Origin: Chlamydiota bacterium | GTDB taxonomy: Bacteria; Chlamydiota; Chlamydiia; Chlamydiales; Waddliaceae | Assembly: GCA_011065005.1 (NCBI GenBank) | Contig: JAAKFP010000086.1 | Span: forward strand, 1-8,485 | DNA length: 8,485 bases | Reading direction: 5' to 3' | Part shown: positions 1-6,964 of the stretch, in pieces | Layout of the letters: each line of letters begins with the position of its first letter | Numbering within the stretch: position 1 is the stretch's first letter | The notes under the pieces: model-generated | The model's database searches: none | What the model saw: the letters and a program-made list of their open reading frames with translations, nothing else | Told to the model about the DNA's origin: nothing | Program-made: the position numbers and the translations under genes

Positions 1-27
1 TCCTTTTTCGCACTTGAAAGTTCTTAA
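1..27 (+). CDS. atpE: Probable C-terminal end of V-type ATPase subunit E (partial)
   Basis: From base 1 an open frame reads SFFALESS and stops at TAA 25-27. Only eight residues are present, so nothing can be identified from the sequence itself. The call rests on position: in chlamydiae, spirochetes and Bacteroidetes atpE immediately precedes the DUF2764 gene, and the stop lies 16 bases before the likely start of that gene, a spacing typical of this operon. The aromatic-rich ending is compatible with known chlamydial AtpE tails, but it is not diagnostic. Subunit E would form the peripheral stalk that holds the A3B3 head to AtpI. Confidence 0.35.
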   Translation, partial: SFFALESS

Positions 28-43
28 TGGCCTAATATTAATG

Positions 44-823
44 ATGAAAAATTATTACTTTCTAGCAACAGCACTACCAGATTTGCAGATAGGAACACCG
101 CCAGACATCTCTTTCAAAACTTTCGATTTTCTTTTAAAGATGAATCTGGCTCCGGAAGATTACCAGCAGTCTGTTGTTATGCGTCGGTATTACGATATTC
201 AAAACATTCGGTTTTTTTGGATGGAAGAAGAATGGGATCCGCGTGGATACTATAATGAGAATGAGTTGGAGGAGGCACTCTTAACACAAATGGGGTTGCC
301 AGGATATGTTTATGAGTATTTAGAAAAATATGAGCATCTTGAAGAAAGACTGCACAACTTTCCAGCTTTGGTCTCCGCATACTTCCTGAATGAAATTGCC
401 GCGGCTGAAGGTTTTTTGCGGGAATATCTCATCTTCGAAAGGGAGTGGCGATTGGTGTTGGCGGGTTTCAGAGCAAAAAAATTGGGAAGGGATGTGGTTG
501 CAGAGTTGCAGTTTGAAGATCCCTATGATGAGGTTGTCGCGCAGATCCTTGCGCAAAAAGATGCCGAGTCTTATGAGCCGCCCACACGTTATGGTGATCT
601 TAAGGCACTTTTCGAGGAACATTATGATGCCCCTTTGGAACTCTATCAGGCGATGTGTGAATATCGATTCCAGAAAGTTGAAACGATGTATGGTATCGAT
701 GTGTTTTCCATAAGCAGGATTTTAGCCTATATGGCACAGCTCATCATCGTCGAAAAGTGGTTGGAGCTAGATAAGAAACAAGGATTACAAGTTGTTGACG
801 AAATAGTTAAGGAAGCATCATGA
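44..823 (+). CDS. DUF2764-family protein of V-ATPase operon, possible subunit C/d equivalent
   Basis: This 259-residue soluble protein has no signal peptide or membrane segment. I chose ATG 44 because the family characteristically begins with a short M-x-N-Y-Y-F-L start followed by LPDL, seen here as MKNYYFLATALPDL. ATG 41 is equally possible, and a TTG at 14 would add ten residues that overlap the presumed atpE stop. No good Shine-Dalgarno is visible, so translation is probably coupled to atpE. The family is officially of unknown function and occurs between atpE and atpA in chlamydial, spirochete and Bacteroidetes operons that lack subunits C and F. Two segments resemble the V-ATPase subunit C/d repeat: FEREWRLVLAGFRAKK (residues 131-146) and, near the C-terminus, VFSISRILAYM followed by IVEKWLEL (about 220-241). 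I infer a central-stalk role between AtpD and the AtpK ring; this is not shown. The TGA stop overlaps the atpA start. Confidence 0.88.
   Translation: MKNYYFLATALPDLQIGTPPDISFKTFDFLLKMNLAPEDYQQSVVMRRYYDIQNIRFFWMEEEWDPRGYYNENELEEALLTQMGLPGYVYEYLEKYEHLEERLHNFPALVSAYFLNEIAAAEGFLREYLIFEREWRLVLAGFRAKKLGRDVVAELQFEDPYDEVVAQILAQKDAESYEPPTRYGDLKALFEEHYDAPLELYQAMCEYRFQKVETMYGIDVFSISRILAYMAQLIIVEKWLELDKKQGLQVVDEIVKEAS
809..813 (+). promoter_or_regulatory. Shine-Dalgarno AAGGA of atpA inside the preceding gene
   Basis: AAGGA lies six bases before ATG 820 and within the last codons of the DUF2764 gene. Together with the ATGA overlap (820-823) it fixes the atpA start and indicates translational coupling, which would hold the two products at related levels. 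Confidence 0.7.
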
Positions 824-2616
824 GTAAAGCTGTTACTGAATCAAATAAAGAAAAAAATAACTTAGGACGCGTTGTAAAGGCATTTGGCAACCTTTTAAGC
901 GTTGAGTTTTCAGAAAGTATCCGACAGGGTGAAGTTGCCATGGTTCAGCTGGAAGATTTAGAGCTGAAAGCAGAGGTGATTGAGATCACTGGCAATATTG
1001 CCAAAATCCAAGTTTATGAAGACACCAAAGGGGTGAAGTTAGGTACTCCAGTTCGATTCACCGGAGACCTACTTGAGGCAGAACTTGGGCCTGGGCTGCT
1101 GTCGTCGATTTTTGATGGGTTGCAAAACCCCCTTGTTGACGTTGCTGACGTAGCAGGACTTTTTCTTCCCAGAGGAGTGTATAGGTTGGCATTACCGCGG
1201 GATAAGCATTGGGAGTTCGAACCAACAGTGAGTCCTGGTGATGTCGTCAGAAGGGGGAATACTTTAGGAACCACTTTGGAGGGACGTTTTCAGCATCGAA
1301 TAATGGTCCCGTTTGCCCTTTATGGTAAATACAAAATCACGTGGGTGATTGGTCCCGGCTCCTATAATGTCGACACTGTAGTAGCTAAAGCTGCCGACGA
1401 ACATGGACATGAACACGAATTTAGAATGGTGCAGAAATGGCCTATTAAGACCGCTCTAATGGAGGGGGAAAAGGTCAAGCCGAAGCGGATGATGGATACA
1501 GGGTTGCGCATTCTCGACACCCAAGTCCCTGTTGTGAAAGGGGGAACTTTTTGTAGTCCTGGACCTTTTGGTGCGGGGAAGACCGTTTTGCAGCACCATT
1601 TAGCAAAGTACTCCTCGGTGGATATCGTCGTCGTTGTTGCTTGTGGGGAGAGGGCAGGAGAGGTCGTTGAGTTGCTTCGAGAGTTTCCTCATCTTATCGA
1701 TCCACACACTGGTGAGACGTTGATCACTCGTACGGTGATCATCTGTAACACCTCCTCGATGCCGGTAGCTGCACGAGAGGCATCTATATACATGGGAATA
1801 ACCATTGCTGAGTACTACCGACAGATGGGGCTCGACATTCTCCTTTTGGCAGATTCTACCTCGCGATGGGCGCAAGCATTGCGGGAAATGTCTGGTAGGC
1901 TTGAGGAAATACCTGGCGAGGAAGCATTTCCTGCGTATCTGGCTTCAAGGATTGCCGATTTTTATGAACGCTCTGGTGTTGTAGCGTTAGAAGATGATAA
2001 ACAGGGGTCTGTGACTATAGGTGGCGCCGTTTCACCCGCAGGGGGAAACTTTGAAGAACCCGTCACACAGGCTACGCTCTCTGTTGTGGGTGCTTTCCAT
2101 GGGCTTTCTAAGGAAAGGTCTGATGCCCGCCGTTATCCTGCCATTGATCCTCTTATCTCCTGGTCAAAATATGTTGATGATGTCGGTAGAGAGCTGGAAT
2201 CACAACAGGAGGGCTGGGGTGATATGGTCAAAAAGGCGGATTGGTTCCAGCGGAATGGTGATGAGATTGGTAAGAGGATGGAAGTCGTTGGGGAAGAGGG
2301 GACCGCTATCGATGAGATGATGATCTATTTGAAAGCCGAATTATACGACTTTAGCTATCTGCAGCAAAATGCTTTCGATAAAGAAGATGCCTACTGTCCA
2401 TTAAAGCGGCAGATCGTACAGTTTAAATTGATCAATCGCATTTTCGATACGAAATTCCATTTTGAAAGTCATGATGAAGCTCGTGAGTTCTTTTTGAATT
2501 TGCAAAACCAAGTGAAAAACTTGAACTTTATGTCGTTTGATTCGGGAGAGTTCAGAAGCGCTTTAGAAAAAGTCGACGCGCTGATTTTAAACAAAGAACT
2601 GCAAGAAGCGGGATAA
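820..2616 (+). CDS. atpA: V-type ATP synthase/ATPase catalytic subunit A
   Basis: This is the nucleotide-hydrolysing subunit of the A3B3 head, on the cytoplasmic face. The 598 residues match the usual A-subunit length. An N-terminal beta-barrel (about 15-80) is followed by the long insertion that separates A from B subunits (about 110-200). Walker A is GPFGAGKT at 248-255, with Lys254 and Thr255 binding the phosphates. The catalytic glutamate is Glu277 in GERAGE (276-281). Walker B is ILLLAD (340-345), followed by STSRW. The alpha/beta ATPase signature [10 protein letters not shown] (440-449) is intact. The alpha-helical C-terminal domain follows. All catalytic elements are present, so the enzyme should be active. 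The extended N-terminus ([14 protein letters not shown]) is polar and probably disordered. The sequence around the P-loop ([13 protein letters not shown]) looks chlamydial. It overlaps the upstream gene by four bases and is separated from atpB by one base. Confidence 0.98.
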   Translation: MSKAVTESNKEKNNLGRVVKAFGNLLSVEFSESIRQGEVAMVQLEDLELKAEVIEITGNIAKIQVYEDTKGVKLGTPVRFTGDLLEAELGPGLLSSIFDGLQNPLVDVADVAGLFLPRGVYRLALPRDKHWEFEPTVSPGDVVRRGNTLGTTLEGRFQHRIMVPFALYGKYKITWVIGPGSYNVDTVVAKAADEHGHEHEFRMVQKWPIKTALMEGEKVKPKRMMDTGLRILDTQVPVVKGGTFCSPGPFGAGKTVLQHHLAKYSSVDIVVVVACGERAGEVVELLREFPHLIDPHTGETLITRTVIICNTSSMPVAAREASIYMGITIAEYYRQMGLDILLLADSTSRWAQALREMSGRLEEIPGEEAFPAYLASRIADFYERSGVVALEDDKQGSVTIGGAVSPAGGNFEEPVTQATLSVVGAFHGLSKERSDARRYPAIDPLISWSKYVDDVGRELESQQEGWGDMVKKADWFQRNGDEIGKRMEVVGEEGTAIDEMMIYLKAELYDFSYLQQNAFDKEDAYCPLKRQIVQFKLINRIFDTKFHFESHDEAREFFLNLQNQVKNLNFMSFDSGEFRSALEKVDALILNKELQEAG

Positions 2617-2617
2617 T

Positions 2618-3913
2618 ATGAAAACAGTTTATGATAGAATCAAAGATATGCGCGGAAACCTGATCACGGTAACTGCCGAAGGGGTAAGCTTGGGGGAATT
2701 GGCCCGTGTGGATCTTAAGGATGGGCGAAGCATTTATGCTTCAGTTCTTCGCATTGATGGTCAAGAGGTGACACTTCAAGTTTTCCAAACCACGCGAGGG
2801 ATTTCTACAGAAGACAAGGTAACTTTTTTAAAAAGACAAATGGAAGCCACCTATGGTGATGCATTGTTAGGTCGACGGTTGAGTGGGGCGGGAGACCCTA
2901 TAGACGGTGGACCAGATATTGTTGGAGAACCTATCAACATTGGAGCGCCATCCTTCAATCCTGTGCGCCGGATTATCCCTCGAGAGATGGTTCGAACCAA
3001 TATTCCAATGATCGACATGTTCAACACCCTGGTGAAATCGCAAAAAATCCCTATTTTCTCTGTTGCCGGAGAACCTTATAACAAGCTTCTGATGCGAATC
3101 GCAAACCAGACGGATGCAGATGTTGTTGTCATCGCTGGAATGGGTCTGACCTTCAGCGAATATCAATCTTTCATCGATAATGCTGAAGAGGCCGGAACGA
3201 TGAACAAAACCATCATGTTTGTCCATCGCGCTACAGATCCTGCGGTAGAATGCATATTGGTTCCAGATATGGCCTTAGCATGTGCAGAGAAGTTCGCCAT
3301 CAATGACAAGCATGTTATCGTTTTGCTGACAGATATGACAGCGTTTGCCGACTCCATCAAAGAGATCGCCATTACTATGGATCAGGTGCCGTCAAACCGG
3401 GGATATCCGGGGTCTCTGTATTCTGATTTGGCTTCACGTTATGAGAAAGCTGTACTGATTGAGGGGAGTGGATCCATCACAATCGTAGGCGTAACAACCA
3501 TGCCAGGAGGTGATGTCACACATCCCATTCCCGACAACACAGGATACATCACGGAGGGACAGTTCTATTTGCATAATGGAAATATCGATCCTTTTGGTTC
3601 GCTTTCTCGCTTAAAGCAGCTCGTCATTGGGAAGGTTACTCGTGAAGACCATGGGGACCTTGCCAATACGATGATCCGACTTTATGCCGACTCTAAAAAG
3701 TCGAAAGAACGATTGAGTATGGGATTCAAGTTGTCCCGCTGGGATGAGCAGCTTCTTCGTTATTCCTCCCTTTTTGAAAAGAAAATGATAGATTGGAATG
3801 TAAATTTACCATTAGAAAATGCTTTGGACCAGGGTTGGAAAATACTATCTGAGTGCTTTAAAGCGGAAGAGGTTGGAATACGTGAAGATATTTTAAAGAA
3901 GTACTGGCCCTGA
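2618..3913 (+). CDS. atpB: V-type ATP synthase/ATPase non-catalytic subunit B
   Basis: Subunit B alternates with A in the A3B3 ring and completes the nucleotide pocket without hydrolysing ATP itself. At 431 residues it is close to the usual chlamydial size. The P-loop is degenerate, as expected for [11 protein letters not shown] (147-156) stands where A has GPFGAGKT, with no phosphate-binding Gly-Lys-Thr. The beta-barrel covers about 1-75 and includes [17 protein letters not shown] (80-96), a typical B-subunit segment. The signature region reads [12 protein letters not shown] (321-332), with glycine in place of the first proline of the alpha/beta consensus. The C-terminus ends KKYWP. The start ATG 2618 is one base after the atpA stop with only a weak purine stretch (GGGA, 2610-2613) before it, so reinitiation by ribosomes finishing atpA is the likely mode of translation. 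Confidence 0.98.
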   Translation: MKTVYDRIKDMRGNLITVTAEGVSLGELARVDLKDGRSIYASVLRIDGQEVTLQVFQTTRGISTEDKVTFLKRQMEATYGDALLGRRLSGAGDPIDGGPDIVGEPINIGAPSFNPVRRIIPREMVRTNIPMIDMFNTLVKSQKIPIFSVAGEPYNKLLMRIANQTDADVVVIAGMGLTFSEYQSFIDNAEEAGTMNKTIMFVHRATDPAVECILVPDMALACAEKFAINDKHVIVLLTDMTAFADSIKEIAITMDQVPSNRGYPGSLYSDLASRYEKAVLIEGSGSITIVGVTTMPGGDVTHPIPDNTGYITEGQFYLHNGNIDPFGSLSRLKQLVIGKVTREDHGDLANTMIRLYADSKKSKERLSMGFKLSRWDEQLLRYSSLFEKKMIDWNVNLPLENALDQGWKILSECFKAEEVGIREDILKKYWP

Positions 3914-3926
3914 TTGGGTACTAGTT

Positions 3927-4559
3927 ATGGCTGATATAAAACTTACAAAAAATGAATTGAGGGCGCAGGAAAAGCGTCTGGGACAGCTGAAAAAGTATCT
4001 CCCGACTCTTCAGCTAAAGAAGGCGATGTTGCAATCGGAGATTTATGAAGCACGGCTAGAAATCCAGAGATGTGAACATGAATTCGAACGGAAATTTTTA
4101 AAAGTAGAACAATACTCATCCCTTCTTTCGACACAGATCTCTATGGATTTCTCTCAGTTTGGAAAGATCTCTGCGGTAAAGAAACGTTACGATAATATTG
4201 CAGGTGTGGAGATTCCCTACTTTGAGTCGATCACCTTTGAAGAGATCGATTACAACCTCTACGACACTCCTCCCTGGCTAGATACTATTATCCTTGACTT
4301 GCGATCTCTGGCCGAAGCCAAAGTGAGAGTTGTGATCGCAGAAGAGAAAAAAAGGGCATTGGAAAAAGAGTTGCGCCTCGTTTCTATTCGGGTCAATCTC
4401 TTTGAAAAAGTACTCATTCCAAGAGCACAGAAGAACATCAGAAAAATCAAAGTGTTTTTGGGAGATCAGGAGCTCGCGGGGGTGTCGCGAGCGAAGGTGG
4501 CGAAAAGAAAAATTGAAAAACATAAAGAAGAATCGCGTTCAAAAGAATTAGTCGTTTGA
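3927..4559 (+). CDS. atpD: V-type ATP synthase/ATPase subunit D (central rotor shaft)
   Basis: Subunit D is the antiparallel coiled-coil shaft that turns inside the A3B3 head and connects to the membrane ring. The 210 residues fit the family. The N-terminal helix (about 5-65) is rich in charged heptads and contains KYLPTLQLKKAMLQ, matching the conserved start of the shaft. A less regular centre (about 70-125) includes the DTPPWLDT stretch typical of chlamydial AtpD. The C-terminal helix (about 128-200) contains the best-conserved block, RVNLFEKVLIPR (155-166), followed by NIRKIKVFL and a basic tail. The gene starts 13 bases after atpB without an obvious Shine-Dalgarno. A GC-rich perfect inverted repeat lies near its 3' end (4472-4492). 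Without subunit F, D must act as the whole visible shaft. Confidence 0.96.
   Translation: MADIKLTKNELRAQEKRLGQLKKYLPTLQLKKAMLQSEIYEARLEIQRCEHEFERKFLKVEQYSSLLSTQISMDFSQFGKISAVKKRYDNIAGVEIPYFESITFEEIDYNLYDTPPWLDTIILDLRSLAEAKVRVVIAEEKKRALEKELRLVSIRVNLFEKVLIPRAQKNIRKIKVFLGDQELAGVSRAKVAKRKIEKHKEESRSKELVV
4472..4492 (+). repeat. GC-rich perfect inverted repeat within the 3' end of atpD
   Basis: The arms GCTCGCG (4472-4478) and CGCGAGC (4486-4492) are perfect inverted copies around a seven-base loop, GGGGTGT. In the mRNA they would form a seven-base-pair, mostly G-C stem about 65 bases before the atpD stop. It encodes residues 182-189 of AtpD (ELAGVSRA) using a run of GC-rich codons unlike the flanking AT-richer ones. 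No U-tract follows, so it is not a normal terminator. A role in mRNA stability or pausing is possible, but chance cannot be excluded. Confidence 0.45.
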
Positions 4560-4561
4560 GG
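4558..4561 (+). promoter_or_regulatory. Shine-Dalgarno GAGG of atpI overlapping the atpD stop codon
   Basis: GAGG begins inside the TGA stop of atpD (4557-4559) and lies eight bases before ATG 4570. It supports this start and indicates that atpI translation follows termination on atpD. Confidence 0.55.
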
Positions 4562-4569
4562 TTGTATTT

Positions 4570-6489
4570 ATGCGTTTGGATGTGAAGAAATACTTATTTG
4601 TCGGATACCATAGGGTTCTCGAACAGTTTTTCCTGAAAGCTCAGGAAGCAGCGTTGGTGCATTTTATCGAGACAGGCCATCTTAAAACTAAAGAGATGCC
4701 GAATGATATCCAGAACATGATGACTGCTATAAAAATCTTGGGAGAGCTGCCAACCCTTGATCAAGAAAGACCAGAAGACTACTTTGAAACAGATTCAATT
4801 ACTGACAAAGTTCTCGAAATCAGACACGCCATTGAGAAACTCGAAGAAGAGCAGCGCATGATGCGTCTTGAAATTGCCAGGGTAGAGGTTTTTGGTGAAT
4901 TCTCTATGGAAGATATCGCTTACTTGGAAAAAGAGGGGAATCGGAAGGTGCAGTTCTTTTTCGCAAAAAGAGGTGCTGTTGACGGGGTGTCTTTGCCGAA
5001 AGAGTTAGTGCGCGTGGCTTCTGATCATGGCTTAAATTATTACATCGCGATCAACCCACAGCCTATGCAGTACGAGAACATGATCGAAATGCGTATCGAA
5101 CATGAGCTGGGAACCTTAAAGAAGCGTTATGCGCAAATCCAACACGAGATTGCTGAAAAAGAACAGGAACTGAAAGCCTATGCCAAGTACAACCAGTTCC
5201 TTCATCAGGGGTTAGTCAGGAAATACAACGACTATAACCTCGAAACAGCGAAAAAATCTGCTAACCCCGAAATGGAAGGAAACCTATTTGCTGTAGAAGG
5301 ATGGGTGCCAGAGAATAAGATCGACCAACTTCATGAGATGTTGAAGGAGTTAGATGTCCACGTTGTTGAAATTGCTATCGAACCTAATGAACTGGTTCCA
5401 ACATTTTTGGAAAATAAGGGGGCTAGCCGCATTGGGGAAGACCTCGTTCACATCTACGATACCCCAGCCAATACTGACAAAGATCCCTCCCTATGGGTGC
5501 TTCTGTCCTTTGCCATATTTTTTGCAATGATCATTGGAGATGGCGGGTATGGATTGGTTTTTTTATGTGCTGCTCTCTATTTTCGCTATAAAAATCCAAA
5601 ACTTCAAAAAACGCCTAATCGAATTTGGAAACTTTGCGTCATTCTCTTTAGCTTCTGCATTTTGTGGGGAGTTCTGACCAATTCCTTCTTTGGAATCAAC
5701 TTCGCACCCGATAGTAGTGTAAGGAAAGTTTCTGTACAGAACTGGATGGTCGAAAAGAAAGCTGCCTACCACTTTGAAAAGAAAGACCAAGTCTACAAAG
5801 GTTGGGTTGCTGAATACCCTGAACTCGAAAATGCTACAACCTCTCAAGAGTTCTTGCTTGGTGCAAAAAAGGAGAGCAATGGAAAAGTAACGTATGCAAT
5901 GCTCAATTCCTTTTCAGATGGAATCATGATGGAGCTGGCATTACTCGCAGGTATCATCCACATATGCCTTTCTCTTCTTCGGTATCTTGACCGCCATTGG
6001 GCGGGGATCGGATGGATCATCGCCATCATAGGCTGTTATCTCTCCTTCCCAAAAATGCTGCAGGCAACATCGTTGATGCATTATATCTTTGGAGTGGATA
6101 GAGAATTGATCGCTGTGGAAGGGGCGTATATGATCTATGGAGGTCTGGCGTTAGCACTTGTTCTGGCTCTTATCAAAGATAAATTCCTTGGACTATTAGA
6201 GATCACAAATCTAATACAGATATTTGCCGATATCTTATCCTACCTACGTCTCTATGCCCTGGGATTAGCTGGAGCGATCATTAGTGGTATTGTCAATGAT
6301 ATTGCTGGATCCATTTTCTTTTTGGGTGGCGGTCTACTCCTGCTTCTCGGTCATAGCCTTAACATGGCATTGGCAGTCATTGGCGGTGTGATCCATGGCT
6401 TACGTCTGAATTTTATTGAATGGTATCATTATAGTTTTGAAGGGGGAGGGAAACTCTTTAATCCCCTCCGAAAAATGAAAATTGAATAA
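4570..6489 (+). CDS. atpI: V-type ATP synthase/ATPase membrane stator subunit I (subunit a homologue)
   Basis: AtpI supplies the ion half-channels beside the K ring and anchors the peripheral stalk. The 639 residues have the expected two parts. The N-terminal half (1 to about 305) is cytoplasmic and mostly helical, with coiled-coil stretches at about 80-105 and 175-210. The C-terminal half (about 307-620) contains the membrane helices. DGGYG (324-328) lies between the first two. The essential channel arginine is Arg560 in SYLRLYALGLAG, equivalent to yeast Vph1 Arg735. A second arginine, Arg612 in IHGLRLNF, matches Vph1 Arg799. The end FEGGGKLFNPL is typical of bacterial AtpI. Between helices near 373 and 450 lies a long polar segment of about 75 residues that would face the periplasm. 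It is longer than the loop I remember from the Thermus protein. The start at 4570 is supported by GAGG eight bases upstream. Confidence 0.97.
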   Translation: MRLDVKKYLFVGYHRVLEQFFLKAQEAALVHFIETGHLKTKEMPNDIQNMMTAIKILGELPTLDQERPEDYFETDSITDKVLEIRHAIEKLEEEQRMMRLEIARVEVFGEFSMEDIAYLEKEGNRKVQFFFAKRGAVDGVSLPKELVRVASDHGLNYYIAINPQPMQYENMIEMRIEHELGTLKKRYAQIQHEIAEKEQELKAYAKYNQFLHQGLVRKYNDYNLETAKKSANPEMEGNLFAVEGWVPENKIDQLHEMLKELDVHVVEIAIEPNELVPTFLENKGASRIGEDLVHIYDTPANTDKDPSLWVLLSFAIFFAMIIGDGGYGLVFLCAALYFRYKNPKLQKTPNRIWKLCVILFSFCILWGVLTNSFFGINFAPDSSVRKVSVQNWMVEKKAAYHFEKKDQVYKGWVAEYPELENATTSQEFLLGAKKESNGKVTYAMLNSFSDGIMMELALLAGIIHICLSLLRYLDRHWAGIGWIIAIIGCYLSFPKMLQATSLMHYIFGVDRELIAVEGAYMIYGGLALALVLALIKDKFLGLLEITNLIQIFADILSYLRLYALGLAGAIISGIVNDIAGSIFFLGGGLLLLLGHSLNMALAVIGGVIHGLRLNFIEWYHYSFEGGGKLFNPLRKMKIE

Positions 6490-6496
6490 ACTTAGT

Positions 6497-6502
6497 AAGG
6501 AG
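6497..6502 (+). promoter_or_regulatory. Strong Shine-Dalgarno AAGGAG of atpK
   Basis: AAGGAG lies eight bases before ATG 6511, in the 21-base gap after atpI. It is the best ribosome binding site within the ATPase operon. This fits the need for many K copies per complex compared with one I subunit. Confidence 0.8.
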
Positions 6503-6510
6503 AGTTTAAA

Positions 6511-6933
6511 ATGGAATTTGATATGGTTGGACCCGCATTAGCGCTAGGTTTGAGCGCTATCGGTAGCAGCATAGGCTGCGGAATCGGAGGAATGGCCTCC
6601 CACGCAGTGATGAGTCGTGTGGAGGAAGGACATGGTAAATTTATCGCAATGTCCGCGATGCCATCTTCTCAGATGTTTTATGGCTTTATTCTGATGTACC
6701 TCATGAGTGGTGCGATCAAGGCCGGAACCCTATCTCCAATGTCAGGGATAGGAATTGGATTTGCTTCAGGATTGGCTATTATGGTCTCTGCAATCTACCA
6801 AGGTAGAGCAGCTGCTAGCGGCATCCAGGCTACAGCAAAACAACCCGCAATATTCGGTAAGTGTCTTGCCGCTTTGGGTATCGTAGAATCATTTGCCCTA
6901 TTTGCATTTGTGTTTGCACTCATGCTTTTCTAA
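6511..6933 (+). CDS. atpK: V-type ATP synthase/ATPase rotor-ring proteolipid, subunit K
   Basis: Subunit K forms the ion-carrying rotor ring in the inner membrane. The 140 residues form four membrane helices (about 5-29, 44-69, 78-99 and 114-140), that is two fused hairpins as in eukaryotic and Enterococcus-type c/K subunits, with small-residue packing such as GCGIGGMAS and GIGIGFASG. Only one ion-binding carboxylate is present, Glu126 in GIVESFAL of helix 4. The matching position of helix 2 lies in MPSSQMFYGF and has no acid. By my alignment from memory with the sodium-dependent E. hirae NtpK, Ser53, Gln54, Gln97 and Glu126 correspond to its ligands Thr64, Gln65, Gln110 and Glu139. That suggests sodium binding but does not prove it. 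The protein lacks a cleavable signal peptide and inserts through its own helices. Confidence 0.97.
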   Translation: MEFDMVGPALALGLSAIGSSIGCGIGGMASHAVMSRVEEGHGKFIAMSAMPSSQMFYGFILMYLMSGAIKAGTLSPMSGIGIGFASGLAIMVSAIYQGRAAASGIQATAKQPAIFGKCLAALGIVESFALFAFVFALMLF

Positions 6934-6948
6934 CAATAGACTATGGAT

Positions 6949-6954
6949 AGAGGA
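6949..6954 (+). promoter_or_regulatory. Shine-Dalgarno AGAGGA of fumC
   Basis: AGAGGA lies ten bases before ATG 6965 in the 31-base gap after atpK. It supports this start. The gap contains no terminator-like hairpin, so transcription from atpK may continue into fumC. Confidence 0.6.
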
Positions 6955-6964
6955 TAAATAAAAT

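Noticed and set aside
25..35. TAATGGCCTAA, a stop overlapping an ATG followed two codons later by a stop
   Set aside because: It is too short to be a gene and lacks a ribosome binding site. It is most likely a chance arrangement at the end of atpE.
14..43. TTG at 14 as start of the DUF2764 gene
   Set aside because: It overlaps the presumed atpE stop, has no Shine-Dalgarno, and adds residues absent from the typical family start M-x-N-Y-Y-F-L at 44.
390..713. A 107-codon + strand open frame inside the DUF2764 gene
   Set aside because: It is an alternative-frame shadow of a gene whose own frame has family features. Its product is a basic, low-sense sequence with no recognisable motif.
820..3913. 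Reading the two large ATPase genes as F-type alpha and beta subunits
   Set aside because: The A-type insertion, the GPFGAGKT P-loop in the longer subunit, the degenerate P-loop in the shorter one, and the D, I and K neighbours all identify a V-type enzyme.
6914..6942. TTGCAC and TAGACT spaced 17 bases apart as a fumC promoter
   Set aside because: The spacing is good, but the matches to the -35 and -10 consensus are only 3/6 and 4/6, and the first box lies inside atpK. It is no better than background.
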